A stretch of DNA of 64,000 nt from Kaistella carnis. Lineage in GTDB: Bacteria > Bacteroidota > Bacteroidia > Flavobacteriales > Weeksellaceae. The position numbers were made by a program, and so were the translations under genes. Where the stretch lies: positions 2,976,001-3,040,000 of the forward strand of contig NZ_CP034159.1 of NCBI RefSeq assembly GCF_003860585.1, read 5' to 3'. A model generated the notes under the pieces. It was not told where the DNA came from and did not search any database. It worked only from the letters and a program-made list of their open reading frames with translations. This document shows, piece by piece, positions 1 to 8,734 of the stretch; the first letter of the stretch is position 1; each line of letters starts with the position of its first letter.

Positions 1-96
1 AGTACTGATGTTCAATAAGATATCGATAAAATTATATAACTTTATTTCCAATTGAAATCTCTTTTAATATTAATGGTCTTTTAAAAATGAAAAATC

Positions 97-1218
97 ATGG
101 CGGTATTTATTTTAAGCAACAGACAAATCCTTTTTGAAGAAAGTAAAGAATCCTTTTCCAATGAAGAAGTTTCAGTACCGAACTTTCGCATTGCAAAATG
201 TAATTTCGAAGGTTGGAAAGAGCCGACCAAGGAGGAATCAAAGAAAAAAAATTATAAGGGAAGAAATATTTTAGATTACAAAATACTTTCGGAACCTGAA
301 AAATCCGGCTATCAAGAAGTGCTGGAAGTTTTAAAGAAAGAAAAAAAATTTGGTGATTCAAAACTCACTAGCGCAAATCTCGGCGGTACGCAGCGAATGT
401 TTTATGATCTGTATAAAGAAATGTCGGCTACGAAAGAAAGAAATGATGTTCTTATCTTTATTCACGGTTATGCGTATACTTTCGATCAAGAGTTACAGGC
501 CATCATCGAGCTGAAAAAATTATATATTGACAATGTAAAATCTCCGGTTAATCATATTTTATTTATCAGCTGGCCCGCCTCCAGTTCTATTTTTCCGCTC
601 ACTTACTTTGATGATAAGGCAGCCAGTATTAATTCGGGTAATTCTCTACTTCGCCTTTTTTATTTCTACACCCAGTTTCTCAAAGATATTTTTTCTGATA
701 AACAATTGACACCTTGTCTTCAGCGGGTGCATATTATGGCGCACAGTCTGGGGAATCGTCTTTTACAAAGTATGCTTTACAGTTTAAAAACTGATAATAT
801 TCTGCGCGTAATTGATCAGGTAGTGTTGCTCAGTGCTGATGTCAGTTTTAAAGTTTTTGAGAATTCGGAAGAATCTTTCGTTAAGCTTCCACTTCTGGCA
901 AATCGCATCAGTATTTACATTAATCGTAAAGATGCCGTGTTGGGTCTGTCCCAGTTTACAAAGAATATTTTAGCGCCACGACTAGGGAAAATGGGACCTA
1001 CAGGGATTTCAGAAGGTGAAAAAGTAATCTCTGTGATTGACTGTACAGAAGTTAAAAATGATTTAAAACCAACTTTTAAATTTCAAGTCGGCAATCATTG
1101 GAATTACTTATCAAGTTCCGATGTGCAGGCAGATATTCTTTCTGTTTTAAATGATACCGATCAAAATCTCATTGCAAAAAGAAGTAAAGTCTCCGATCAA
1201 ATGTATTTATTAACCTAA
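97..1218 (+). CDS. alpha/beta hydrolase of the DUF900 type
   Basis: Predicted serine hydrolase of 373 residues; the substrate cannot be inferred. The alpha/beta-hydrolase signature is visible: a strand followed by FIHGYAYTF around residue 124 for the oxyanion region, and the nucleophile elbow MAHSLGN with Ser217 as the likely catalytic serine. The overall pattern (internal elbow, C-terminal NHWNYL segment that could supply the histidine) resembles the DUF900 family. No signal peptide or membrane segment is seen, so it is probably cytoplasmic. It precedes ypdA on the same strand with a 61-base gap that holds a separate promoter box, so the two are probably not strictly co-transcribed. Family assignment is by recall of the motif order; specificity is unknown. 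Confidence 0.7.
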   Translation: MAVFILSNRQILFEESKESFSNEEVSVPNFRIAKCNFEGWKEPTKEESKKKNYKGRNILDYKILSEPEKSGYQEVLEVLKKEKKFGDSKLTSANLGGTQRMFYDLYKEMSATKERNDVLIFIHGYAYTFDQELQAIIELKKLYIDNVKSPVNHILFISWPASSSIFPLTYFDDKAASINSGNSLLRLFYFYTQFLKDIFSDKQLTPCLQRVHIMAHSLGNRLLQSMLYSLKTDNILRVIDQVVLLSADVSFKVFENSEESFVKLPLLANRISIYINRKDAVLGLSQFTKNILAPRLGKMGPTGISEGEKVISVIDCTEVKNDLKPTFKFQVGNHWNYLSSSDVQADILSVLNDTDQNLIAKRSKVSDQMYLLT

Positions 1219-1267
1219 ATATAATTGCTGTAATCATGTTAATGATTTCAAATTTTCCCAAAGTACC

Positions 1268-1275
1268 TATCTTTG
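1268..1275 (+). promoter_or_regulatory. -7 promoter box for ypdA, probably leaderless
   Basis: TATCTTTG matches the Bacteroidota -7 consensus TAnnTTTG. It ends four bases before the ATG of ypdA, so transcription should start at or next to the start codon. No TTG -33 element at the usual spacing is seen. Confidence 0.6.
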
Positions 1276-1279
1276 CACA

Positions 1280-2263
1280 ATGAAATTATTTGATCTCATC
1301 ATCATTGGCGGAGGACCAATTGGCTTAAACTGCGCATTGGAGGCGGAAAAAGCGGGCCTCTCTTATCTTATTATCGAGAAAGGGACGATTGTAAATTCCC
1401 TGTACAACTATCCTTTGTACATGACTTTTTTTTCCACTGCAGATAAACTTGAAATTGCAGATATTCCTTTTATAACCACTTCTCCAAAACCCGGCAGAAG
1501 AGATGCTTTGGAATATTATCAGGGGATCTCACGACAGCGAAATATCAATATTAATTTATACGAAGAGGTTTTAAAAATTACCAAAGAAGAACAATTTGTG
1601 GTTGAAACTTCGAAGTCTGTTTATTTAGCAAAGAAAGTCGTTATTGCCACCGGTTTTTATGATATTCCGAACAAAATGAATGTAAAAGGGGAGGAGTTGT
1701 CGAAAGTAAAACACTATTATTCTGAACCTTATCCGTATGCCAATCAGAAAATTGCCGTAATTGGATCCAGTAATTCCGCGGTTGATGCAGCTTTAGAAAC
1801 CTATCGTAAAGGAGCAGAAGTCACCATGATCATCCGTCATTCTGAGATTTCTAAAAGCGTGAAATATTGGGTTAAACCGGATATTGAAAACCGAATTAAA
1901 GAAGGAAATATCGCCGCTTATTTTAATGCTGAAGTTCTAGAAATAACACCAACTACAATTATCTTTAAAGATGAAAATCAAACAGTTCAGGAAATTGAAA
2001 ATGATTTCGTTCTGGCGATGACCGGTTATCTTCCCAATTTTGAATTTCTCCGAAATTCCGGCATTGAACTTCAGGGAGATTGTTTGAATCCTTTTTATAG
2101 CGAAGAAACCATGGAAACAAATGTTCCCGGATTATATCTTGCAGGCGTCGTTTGTGGCGGAAAAGACACGCATCTTTGGTTTATAGAAAACTCTCGAATT
2201 CATGCCAATCTTATTGTGAAAGATATTTTATCTAAGATTGAAGTTTCACGCAATCAAATTTAA
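1280..2263 (+). CDS. ypdA: YpdA-family bacillithiol disulfide reductase (flavoprotein)
   Basis: FAD-dependent NAD(P)H oxidoreductase of 327 residues, related to thioredoxin reductase but without a CxxC redox pair. The FAD-binding GGGPIG loop is at residues 10-15 and the second dinucleotide loop, beginning GSSNSAVDAA, is at about residue 162. The N-terminal part, with NSLYNYP and TFFSTADKLEI, is characteristic of YpdA, which reduces oxidised bacillithiol in Firmicutes and is also found in bacillithiol-making Bacteroidota. The stop codon overlaps that of the convergent menC by four bases. The role in bacillithiol recycling is inferred from family membership; no bsh biosynthesis gene lies in this window. 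Confidence 0.85.
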   Translation: MKLFDLIIIGGGPIGLNCALEAEKAGLSYLIIEKGTIVNSLYNYPLYMTFFSTADKLEIADIPFITTSPKPGRRDALEYYQGISRQRNININLYEEVLKITKEEQFVVETSKSVYLAKKVVIATGFYDIPNKMNVKGEELSKVKHYYSEPYPYANQKIAVIGSSNSAVDAALETYRKGAEVTMIIRHSEISKSVKYWVKPDIENRIKEGNIAAYFNAEVLEITPTTIIFKDENQTVQEIENDFVLAMTGYLPNFEFLRNSGIELQGDCLNPFYSEETMETNVPGLYLAGVVCGGKDTHLWFIENSRIHANLIVKDILSKIEVSRNQI

Positions 2264-3264
2264 CGCATCATCAATTCATCGCCGTGTAAAACCAATCTCG
2301 TTTCTAAATTATTGGTGAATAATCCGCCTGTTCCCAAACCTTGTGGAATTTTCGGATTTTTAGTAAAGGTATACTGAGCAATCGCATTCAAGCCGATATT
2401 GCTTTCTAATGCTGAGGTAATCCACCACCCAATCTTTTTACTTTCCGCAAAAGAAATCCATTCATCAGTACCGGAAAAGCCTCCAACTAAAGATGGTTTC
2501 AAAATAATATATTGTGGATTTATTTTTTCTAAAAGTTCTTTTTTATCCTCGAAATTCAGGACACCAATTAATTCCTCGTCTAAAGCAATCGGGGTGGGTG
2601 TGTTCTTACAAAGTTCAGCCATCTGCTCAATATTACCAGCTTTAATCGGTTGTTCTATAGAATGGATGTCCAAGTCTGCAAGTTCCTGTAGAACAACTTT
2701 GGCTTCTTCAAAAGTAAATCCACCATTGGCATCAACCCGCAATTCTAAGTCTTCTTTTGAGAACGTTGAGCGCAGTTGTTTCAAAATTTCTTTCTCGGAA
2801 TTCCAGTCGGTACCGATTTTCAGTTTCAAACATTGGAATCCTTCATTCAGTTTTTCCTCAATCTGTTTTTTCATAAAATCAGCGTCGCCCATCCAGATAA
2901 GACCGTTGATTTTTATAGAAGAATATCCTTCTGAAAATTCACCCGGAAAATAAACGTCTTCCCCATGTTTTAAATTTAACATCGCCTGTTCGTAGCCAAA
3001 CCAAATGGAGGGGAAATGAAGCAATTCTTTCCGCAGCAATTTCTTATTTTCATTAATGTTTTCACAAAGCCATTTTAACATTTCCTCATATTCCGGAACA
3101 TCTTCAAAACTGAGTCCGCGGAAAATTGCGCATTCACCAATTCCTTTTTTATCGCCCTCGCTGATCTCGAGAAAGTAGGTTTCCTTGGTGGTTAAAACGC
3201 CGCGTGATGTTCCGCTGGCTTGTTTGAATTCTAAAATATATTGTTTAAAAGTTGCTGTTTTCAT
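2260..3264 (-). CDS. menC: o-succinylbenzoate synthase
   Basis: Enolase-superfamily enzyme of 334 residues that dehydrates SHCHC to o-succinylbenzoate in menaquinone synthesis. The superfamily signature is complete: KLKIG with the catalytic lysine pair, DANGG, IEQP and ALDEE for the three metal ligands, and ILKPSLVGG with the second catalytic lysine, followed by SALES near the C terminus. A menaquinone pathway fits a flavobacterial respiratory chain, and an NDH-2 is encoded near 36.6 kb. Its stop overlaps the stop of ypdA through a shared TTAA, so the two genes are tightly convergent with no room for a separate terminator. Confidence 0.93.
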   Translation of the reverse strand: MKTATFKQYILEFKQASGTSRGVLTTKETYFLEISEGDKKGIGECAIFRGLSFEDVPEYEEMLKWLCENINENKKLLRKELLHFPSIWFGYEQAMLNLKHGEDVYFPGEFSEGYSSIKINGLIWMGDADFMKKQIEEKLNEGFQCLKLKIGTDWNSEKEILKQLRSTFSKEDLELRVDANGGFTFEEAKVVLQELADLDIHSIEQPIKAGNIEQMAELCKNTPTPIALDEELIGVLNFEDKKELLEKINPQYIILKPSLVGGFSGTDEWISFAESKKIGWWITSALESNIGLNAIAQYTFTKNPKIPQGLGTGGLFTNNLETRLVLHGDELMMR

Positions 3265-3302
3265 AGGTATTTGTATAGAAAAGAAGGGATCAGATTATTT
3301 AT

Positions 3303-3764
3303 TTATTTAAAATCTAATTTCATTAGTGGTAGAAATCTTTCTTTGATAGAAGATTCCCGTTGGTTGTAAGTTACGAATCCAAATTTTTTATAAAAGAGTT
3401 CGGCGTTTGGGTCTGCCTCCAAAATAATATCAATGGTATTTAAGTCTTTGGCTTTTCTCAAAAAATCGGTTAAAAGCAATTGACCAAATCCTTTGCCGAT
3501 GAACTTTTGAAATAAAAATAAATGATCGAGTTCTAAATGACCGTCACCCAGTTGAATATAAGCATAGTATCCAATAATTTCATTATCCAAAACCAAGTTG
3601 TAAGTTTCATTTTCTGAAATATATTTCGAGGTAATTGTCAGTTCTGTTTCCCAGGTTTTTAATTGCTCGACCGAATAACCCCAAAATGCTTTGCCATTTT
3701 TGGTGATTTCAGTTAAAACAGAATGATCACTTGGCAAGGCTCTTCGGATATTTATTGTTTCCAT
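3303..3764 (-). CDS. GNAT family N-acetyltransferase
   Basis: Small acetyltransferase-fold protein of about 153 residues. The N terminus METINIRRALPSDHSVL is typical of a GNAT beta-1/alpha-1 unit, and GKGFGQLLL matches the acetyl-CoA pyrophosphate-binding motif A (Q/RxxGxG/A). The segment ADPNAELFYKKFGFV is the usual motif B. I place the start at the internal ATG, because the upstream in-frame stretch has no GNAT character and runs into a dispersed repeat. The substrate is unknown. It lies just downstream of menC's start on the same strand, with a 38-base gap. Confidence 0.8.
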   Translation of the reverse strand: METINIRRALPSDHSVLTEITKNGKAFWGYSVEQLKTWETELTITSKYISENETYNLVLDNEIIGYYAYIQLGDGHLELDHLFLFQKFIGKGFGQLLLTDFLRKAKDLNTIDIILEADPNAELFYKKFGFVTYNQRESSIKERFLPLMKLDFK

Positions 3765-3805
3765 ACCGCGTGGTTTATTTGCAAAGTTTTTGTTAATAGC
3801 GATTC

Positions 3806-3896
3806 CCCCTAGCCACGATTGTAACGGCATCCTTTTTATTTTTTTTCAGAAAAATAAAAAGATACAGTGGAAGCGGGAAATAGCTCCCAAAAAAAC
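3806..3896. repeat. dispersed palindromic repeat, family B, copy 1
   Basis: This intergenic block begins TAGCCACGATTGTAACGGC and ends with GCGGGAAATAGCTCCC and an A-run. Between them a 12-base stem CTTTTTATTTTT pairs perfectly with AAAAATAAAAAG. The same order (TAGCCC-GAT-AACGG, stem-loop, AGCGGG, AGCTCC, A-run) recurs in divergent form near 27967 and 55084. From memory, such blocks are frequent between genes in Chryseobacterium genomes. It lies between fbp and the GNAT gene, both on the minus strand. Confidence 0.65.
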
Positions 3897-3920
3897 GATG
3901 CCTTTTAAACTGCTCTGAAA

Positions 3921-4937
3921 TTAAGATTTTTCTGCCCGAGCCATGAACTCTTCGGCTTTTTCCACCATGGTCGTGCTTCCACAGAAAAATGGAACTCTCT
4001 GGTGTAATTCGGTCGGTTCAATTTCCATAATTCTCCGGAAACCATCAGTACATTTTCCACCCGCTTGCTCCGCGAGAAACGCCATTGGATTACATTCGTA
4101 TAAAAGACGAAGTTTTCCGTTCGGAGACTGCGATGTTGAAGGGTAAATGTAAATTCCACCTTTGATCATATTTCGGTGGAAATCGGAAACTAAACTACCG
4201 ATATATCTTGACGTGTAAGGTCGGTCGTCTTCTTCTTGCTGGCAATATTTAATGTAATCTTTTACGCCCTGTGGAAATTTGATGTAATTTCCTTCATTAA
4301 TGGAATAAATTTTTCCTGTTTTTGGGAATTCCATGCATGGGTGAGAAAGATAATAGGTTCCTAAACTTGGATCGAGTGTAAAACCGTTCACGCCTTTTCC
4401 TGTCGTGTAAACAATCATGGTTGATGATCCATAAACTACATAACCTGCGGCTGCCTGATTCACCCCTTTTTGTAAAAAATCCTCCAGACCTACAGGAGTT
4501 CCTGGTTCTGTGACGCGGCGGTAAATGGAGAAAATAGTTCCTACAGAAACATTCACATCAATATTAGAGGAACCATCCAGCGGATCAATTAAAACAACAT
4601 ATTTGCTTAAGTGTGCATTTTCAACCGTTTTTACTTCTATATAATCGTCATTTTCTTCCGAAGCGATTCCGCAAACCACTTCTCTTTGAGACAGTGCTTC
4701 TATGAAAATTTCATTGGCTAAAACATCAAGCTTCTGCTGTTCTTCCCCCTGAATATTTTCGTTGCCTACTTTACCAATGATATTGGCAATACCGGCTTTG
4801 TTAACTTCTCTGTTTACTACTTTCGAGGCTAAACGAATTGCACTCAGCAGGCGGGATAATTCCCCCGTGGAGTACATGAAATCTTCTTGTTTGTCGATGA
4901 TAAATTCACCTAATGTTTGGAACGACTGATCTGACAT
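3921..4937 (-). CDS. fbp: fructose-1,6-bisphosphatase class I
   Basis: Gluconeogenic phosphatase converting fructose-1,6-bisphosphate to fructose-6-phosphate, 338 residues from the chosen start. The metal and active-site motifs are present: [29 protein letters not shown], and the substrate-binding stretch from [12 protein letters not shown] to [13 protein letters not shown], followed by ANPMAF-like [13 protein letters not shown]. The start is placed at the ATG giving [13 protein letters not shown], because class I enzymes begin close to the TLGEFI segment; an in-frame GTG eight codons upstream is the alternative. It is divergent from aspartate kinase across a 265-base AT-rich region in which I see no convincing operator. 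Confidence 0.95.
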   Translation of the reverse strand: MSDQSFQTLGEFIIDKQEDFMYSTGELSRLLSAIRLASKVVNREVNKAGIANIIGKVGNENIQGEEQQKLDVLANEIFIEALSQREVVCGIASEENDDYIEVKTVENAHLSKYVVLIDPLDGSSNIDVNVSVGTIFSIYRRVTEPGTPVGLEDFLQKGVNQAAAGYVVYGSSTMIVYTTGKGVNGFTLDPSLGTYYLSHPCMEFPKTGKIYSINEGNYIKFPQGVKDYIKYCQQEEDDRPYTSRYIGSLVSDFHRNMIKGGIYIYPSTSQSPNGKLRLLYECNPMAFLAEQAGGKCTDGFRRIMEIEPTELHQRVPFFCGSTTMVEKAEEFMARAEKS

Positions 4938-5202
4938 TCTTTTGCTTTTTGGAGTTTTCACAAATTTCCGAAAATTCTTTCGATTTCCCCGTATATGTTT
5001 TCAATAATTGATGATTATTGGTCTTTTCTTTTCTCTAAGAAATGTATTTGTGAAATTTCCGTCTTCCCAAAATGCTTCTATATCATTTACCAATCTGAAA
5101 CCCGGTTTTTTTTATCCGTTCTAAAATTATAATTTTGACCCCTTGAATGATTTTTAAAAAATGACTTGTAATTTATCAAAGTATTGATATTTAAATAATT
5201 AG

Positions 5203-6441
5203 ATGAAAGTTTTTAAATTTGGTGGTGCATCGGTAAAAGACGCCGACAGTGTGAAAAACGTGTCTCGGGTTTTAGAAACCCAGGGTTTTGATTCTTGTTT
5301 ACTCGTGGTTTCTGCGATGGGAAAAACAACCAATGCTTTGGAAAAAGTAGTAGCAGATTATTTTGCGAAGAAAGATTACCACATTCCGCTGGATCAGGTA
5401 AAGCGCGACCATCTTGAAATATCTAAAGATTTATTTGCGGAGGATCACGCGGTATTTGCCGAGATTAGATTATACTTTAAAGAGGTAGAATCTTTCCTTA
5501 AAAGAAATAAATCCCCCAATTATGACTTTGTTTATGATCAGGTCGTGAGTTGTGGTGAGATGATTTCCTCAAAAATATTAAGTCAGTATTTAAATGATAT
5601 TCAGTTTAAAAATACATGGTGTGATGCAAGGGAATTTATTAAAACCGATCACAATTACCGGGAAGGAAATGTAAACTGGGAAGAAACCGAAAAGCGAATC
5701 GCTACACTTGACCAACACCGATGTTATGTCACCCAGGGTTTCATAGGGTCGGATGAGCATAATTTTACGGTCACACTCGGGCGGGAAGGTTCTGATTATT
5801 CGGCGGCAATCTTTGCGTACGGTTTGAATGCGGAATCCATGACCATCTGGAAAGATGTTCCCGGTGTGATGACAGGCGATCCAAGAAAGTTTTCTCAGGT
5901 ATCTTTAATGGATCATATTTCTTATGAAGAGGCCATTGAAATGGCGTATTACGGAGCTTCGGTTATTCACCCTAAAACAATGCAGCCCCTGAAGCAGAAA
6001 AATATCCCTTTTTATGTGAAATCTTTCCTTCAACCGGAAGCTGCGGGAACCAAAGTTGGGATAACGGATCATAAAAATCAGCAACAATCTTTTATTTTAA
6101 AAGAAAATCAACATTTAATGCGAATTGCCACGCGGGATTTTTCCTTCATCGCAGAGGAACATTTGAGCTATATATTCTCCCTTTTGGCTAAAAATAAAAT
6201 TAAAATTTCTCTCATGCAGAATTCCGCCATTTCTCTGGATCTTTGTGTAGAGGATTTGTATCATATGATTGACGAATTGACGGCGGAGCTACAAACCGCT
6301 TTTCAAACTGAAATTATAAAAAATGTATCTCTTTATACCATTAGAAACGCTAATTTAGAGGAATCAAATAAAATATATCAACATAAAAATGTATTAATGG
6401 AGCAGCTCTCTCAGAAAATACTTCAAGTTGTAACTAACTAA
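5203..6441 (+). CDS. lysC: aspartate kinase, monofunctional
   Basis: Phosphorylates aspartate as the first step toward lysine, threonine, methionine and diaminopimelate; 412 residues. The amino-acid-kinase N terminus KFGGASVKDADSV is at residues 4-16, and the ATP/aspartate region VTLGREGSDYSAAIFAYGL with WKDVPGVMTGDPR follows. After about residue 290 comes an ACT-like regulatory part (LMRIATRDFSF, NKIKISLMQNSAISLDLCV). There is no fused homoserine dehydrogenase. The gene ends six bases before the OlsF-type gene, so the two are probably co-transcribed, which is an odd metabolic pairing. The symbol denotes the function rather than a proven orthologue class. Confidence 0.88.
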   Translation: MKVFKFGGASVKDADSVKNVSRVLETQGFDSCLLVVSAMGKTTNALEKVVADYFAKKDYHIPLDQVKRDHLEISKDLFAEDHAVFAEIRLYFKEVESFLKRNKSPNYDFVYDQVVSCGEMISSKILSQYLNDIQFKNTWCDAREFIKTDHNYREGNVNWEETEKRIATLDQHRCYVTQGFIGSDEHNFTVTLGREGSDYSAAIFAYGLNAESMTIWKDVPGVMTGDPRKFSQVSLMDHISYEEAIEMAYYGASVIHPKTMQPLKQKNIPFYVKSFLQPEAAGTKVGITDHKNQQQSFILKENQHLMRIATRDFSFIAEEHLSYIFSLLAKNKIKISLMQNSAISLDLCVEDLYHMIDELTAELQTAFQTEIIKNVSLYTIRNANLEESNKIYQHKNVLMEQLSQKILQVVTN

Positions 6442-6447
6442 TAACCA

Positions 6448-8286
6448 ATGAGTCTTATTTCTAAAAGTGATTTGATAAAAGCGTCGGGTTTGAGTAAATT
6501 GGGATTTTTAAAAAATCCTGCAGCCTCTGTAATCATGCGTTTAACAAAGATAGATGCTGTTAACGATTTGTATGACACGCTGAAAAACAAAACCGGAAAA
6601 GACTTTTTCGACTCTTTTGTGCGCGAACGGGATCTGAAATATATTGTTTTCGAAGAAGATCTGGCCAGAATCCCGAAAAGTGGACCATTTATTATCGTTT
6701 CTAATCATCCTTTAGGTGCCATCGACGGTATTCTGATGACCAAAATCTTAACGGAAATTCGCCCGGATTTTAAGATAATGGGAAATTTTTTACTGGAAAA
6801 GATCGAGCCTATGCGTCCGTATGTTATTTCCGTAAATCCCTTTGAGAACAGAAAAGAGCTTCGCAACAGTTCTTTAGGAATGCGTGAAACTTTAAGTCAT
6901 TTACAAAATGGTGGTTGTATCGGGATTTTCCCCGCAGGTGAAGTATCCAATCGAAATAATGAATTCGGAGAAATTTTAGATAAAGCTTGGGAGAAACCAG
7001 CACTTAAGCTCATTAAAAAGTCAAAAGTTCCGGTCATTCCTATGTATTTTCATGCAAGAAACAGCCGTCTCTTCTATCAGATGGCAAAACTTCATCCTGA
7101 TTTACAAACACTTTTATTGCCTTCAGAAATGATGAACAAGAGAGAGAAGCCGATTCGTGTACGAATTGGAAAACCTGTATCGGTAAAAGTGATGGAAGAT
7201 TATGATTCGATTGAAGAATTAGGCGAGTTTCTGCAAAAGAAAATCTATATGCTGAAGTCCTATTATGACAAAAGAAAATCACTTACAGAACGCTTAAATA
7301 TTCCAAATTTAAAGCTTAATTTTCCCCTTACCAAAGAGGCAAATGTAGTTCAGAATATCATTGATGAAACACCGAAAGAGGACATTGTAAAAGAGATAGA
7401 AGCACTGCATAAAGCGGACAAAATGCTTTTTCGAAACGGTAATTACGAAATCTTTTTTGCACAATATGGAGAGATTCCCTCTATTATGCGGGAAATCGGA
7501 AGACAGCGTGAATTAACTTTCAGGAAAATAGGAGAGGGCAGTAACTTGCCTTTTGACCTTGATGAATATGATGAGCATTACCACCATCTTTTTTTATGGG
7601 ACAGTGCCGCACAAAAGCTCGTTGGTGCTTACAGAATGGCGCTGGGAAGTGAGGTGATGAAAAAGTATGGGATCGATGGGTTTTACACGAGTTCTCTGTT
7701 TGAGTTTGATCCGGAACTGCGCCCATTTTTCCGTAAAGTGATTGAAATGGGTCGCGCTTACATTTCTTGCGAATATCAGCAGAAACCTTTGCCGCTTTTT
7801 CTTTTATGGCGCGGTATCGTGCATGTTTGTCTGAGAAATCCGGGACACAAGTTTTTAATGGGAGGTGTGAGTATTTCAGATAAATTTTCAGAATTTTCTA
7901 AATCGCTGATGATCGAATTCATGCGTTCGAACTATTATGATTCTGCGGTTGCACAATATATTCATCCTAAACATGAGTTTAAAGTTAAATTAAAAGACCG
8001 GGATAAAAACCTCTTTTTCGATGAGGTAGAATCTGATTTAAATAAACTAGATAAAATCATTGATGATCTGGAGCCCGAAATGCGCTTGCCTGTCCTGATC
8101 AAAAAATATATAAAACAGAATGCAAAAGTGATTTCCTTTAATGTAGATCCCAGTTTTAATGATGCGATTGATGGTTTAATGTATATTCGGATTAGTGAAT
8201 TGCCGGAGAGTACCATCAAGCCTGTTTTAGAAGAAATGAGTGAAAAGATCAGAAGGGAAGAAAATAATGATGCTGATAATCAATAA
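6448..8286 (+). CDS. olsF: bifunctional acyltransferase, ornithine lipid synthase OlsF type
   Basis: Fusion of 612 residues. The N-terminal half (about 60-280) is a PlsC-like acyltransferase with NHPLGAIDG (His87, Asp93) and FPAGEVS (161-167). The C-terminal half (about 340-560) is a GNAT/OlsB-like N-acyltransferase with RQRELTFRKIGEGS and FLMGGVSIS. This order matches OlsF, described in Serratia and in Flavobacterium johnsoniae, where the C-terminal part makes lyso-ornithine lipid and the N-terminal part adds the second acyl chain. Ornithine lipids are phosphorus-free membrane lipids. It probably acts at the inner membrane as a peripheral protein, since no clear transmembrane segment is seen. 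It starts six bases after aspartate kinase. Confidence 0.8.
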   Translation: MSLISKSDLIKASGLSKLGFLKNPAASVIMRLTKIDAVNDLYDTLKNKTGKDFFDSFVRERDLKYIVFEEDLARIPKSGPFIIVSNHPLGAIDGILMTKILTEIRPDFKIMGNFLLEKIEPMRPYVISVNPFENRKELRNSSLGMRETLSHLQNGGCIGIFPAGEVSNRNNEFGEILDKAWEKPALKLIKKSKVPVIPMYFHARNSRLFYQMAKLHPDLQTLLLPSEMMNKREKPIRVRIGKPVSVKVMEDYDSIEELGEFLQKKIYMLKSYYDKRKSLTERLNIPNLKLNFPLTKEANVVQNIIDETPKEDIVKEIEALHKADKMLFRNGNYEIFFAQYGEIPSIMREIGRQRELTFRKIGEGSNLPFDLDEYDEHYHHLFLWDSAAQKLVGAYRMALGSEVMKKYGIDGFYTSSLFEFDPELRPFFRKVIEMGRAYISCEYQQKPLPLFLLWRGIVHVCLRNPGHKFLMGGVSISDKFSEFSKSLMIEFMRSNYYDSAVAQYIHPKHEFKVKLKDRDKNLFFDEVESDLNKLDKIIDDLEPEMRLPVLIKKYIKQNAKVISFNVDPSFNDAIDGLMYIRISELPESTIKPVLEEMSEKIRREENNDADNQ

Positions 8287-8321
8287 TATTCGGTTTTTTT
8301 AATAATTTCTTTCAAAATGAT

Positions 8322-8352
8322 TTGTGAGAGAAGGATAAAGTTCCTATTTTTG
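8322..8352 (+). promoter_or_regulatory. promoter of tRNA-Phe
   Basis: TTG at 8322-8324 and TATTTTTG at 8345-8352 are separated by 20 bases, which fits the Bacteroidota -33/-7 consensus. The mature tRNA begins 20 bases downstream. Confidence 0.7.
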
Positions 8353-8372
8353 CACCACTCAATTAGAGAAAA

Positions 8373-8445
8373 GGTTTCTTAGCTCAGTTGGTAGAGCAAT
8401 GGATTGAAAATCCATGTGTCCCTGGTTCGATTCCTGGAGAAACCA
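8373..8445 (+). tRNA. tRNA-Phe (GAA)
   Basis: A 73-base cloverleaf. The acceptor stem GGTTTCT pairs with AGAAACC and the discriminator base is A8445. The D arm is GCTC/GAGC. The anticodon stem ATGGA/TCCAT encloses the loop TTGAAAA with anticodon GAA (8406-8408). The T loop is TTCGATT. No CCA is encoded. The T stem reads CCTGG/CCTGG, which leaves a central U-U mismatch. A consensus promoter lies upstream and a strong terminator downstream, so the gene is a single-gene unit. Confidence 0.95.
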
Positions 8446-8454
8446 CTTTAATTT

Positions 8455-8488
8455 AATCACTTACGATTCTCGTAGGTGATTTTTTTTT
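8455..8488 (+). terminator. intrinsic terminator of tRNA-Phe
   Basis: An 11-base-pair stem, AATCACTTACG with CGTAGGTGATT (one G-T pair), with a five-base loop, is followed by a run of T. Confidence 0.85.
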
Positions 8489-8710
8489 GAGAGATTCTGT
8501 AAAAAGTTTATCATTTATGATTTTTTAATTATAAATGACCCGTAAAAAGACTAAAATATAAAGTCATCCCCACTTCTGAAATTCTTTAAAATTTGTGGAA
8601 AGAACATTTATTAATTTTTTCATACAAGTTCTAAAAAATTGATGAAGATGATTATTTCACACTAAACTTAATAAGATTGATTTTTAGAAGAGATGTGGTT
8701 TTAATTAGAC

Positions 8711-8718
8711 TACATTTG
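8711..8718 (+). promoter_or_regulatory. -7 promoter box of the mla operon
   Basis: TACATTTG matches TAnnTTTG and lies 16 bases before the mlaE start codon. No TTG at the expected -33 position was found. The 220 bases between the tRNA terminator and this box hold no gene that I can see. Confidence 0.5.
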
Positions 8719-8734
8719 AGTAATACTGAATTGT

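Noticed and set aside
2399..2953. A 184-codon open frame antisense to menC
   Set aside because: It lies wholly inside menC on the other strand, its translation is Ser/Phe/Lys-rich without domain character, and menC has all its catalytic motifs.
8489..8710. A riboswitch or leader peptide upstream of the mla operon
   Set aside because: The stretch is AT-rich with only a weak stem and lies before the -7 box, so it would not be in the mRNA.
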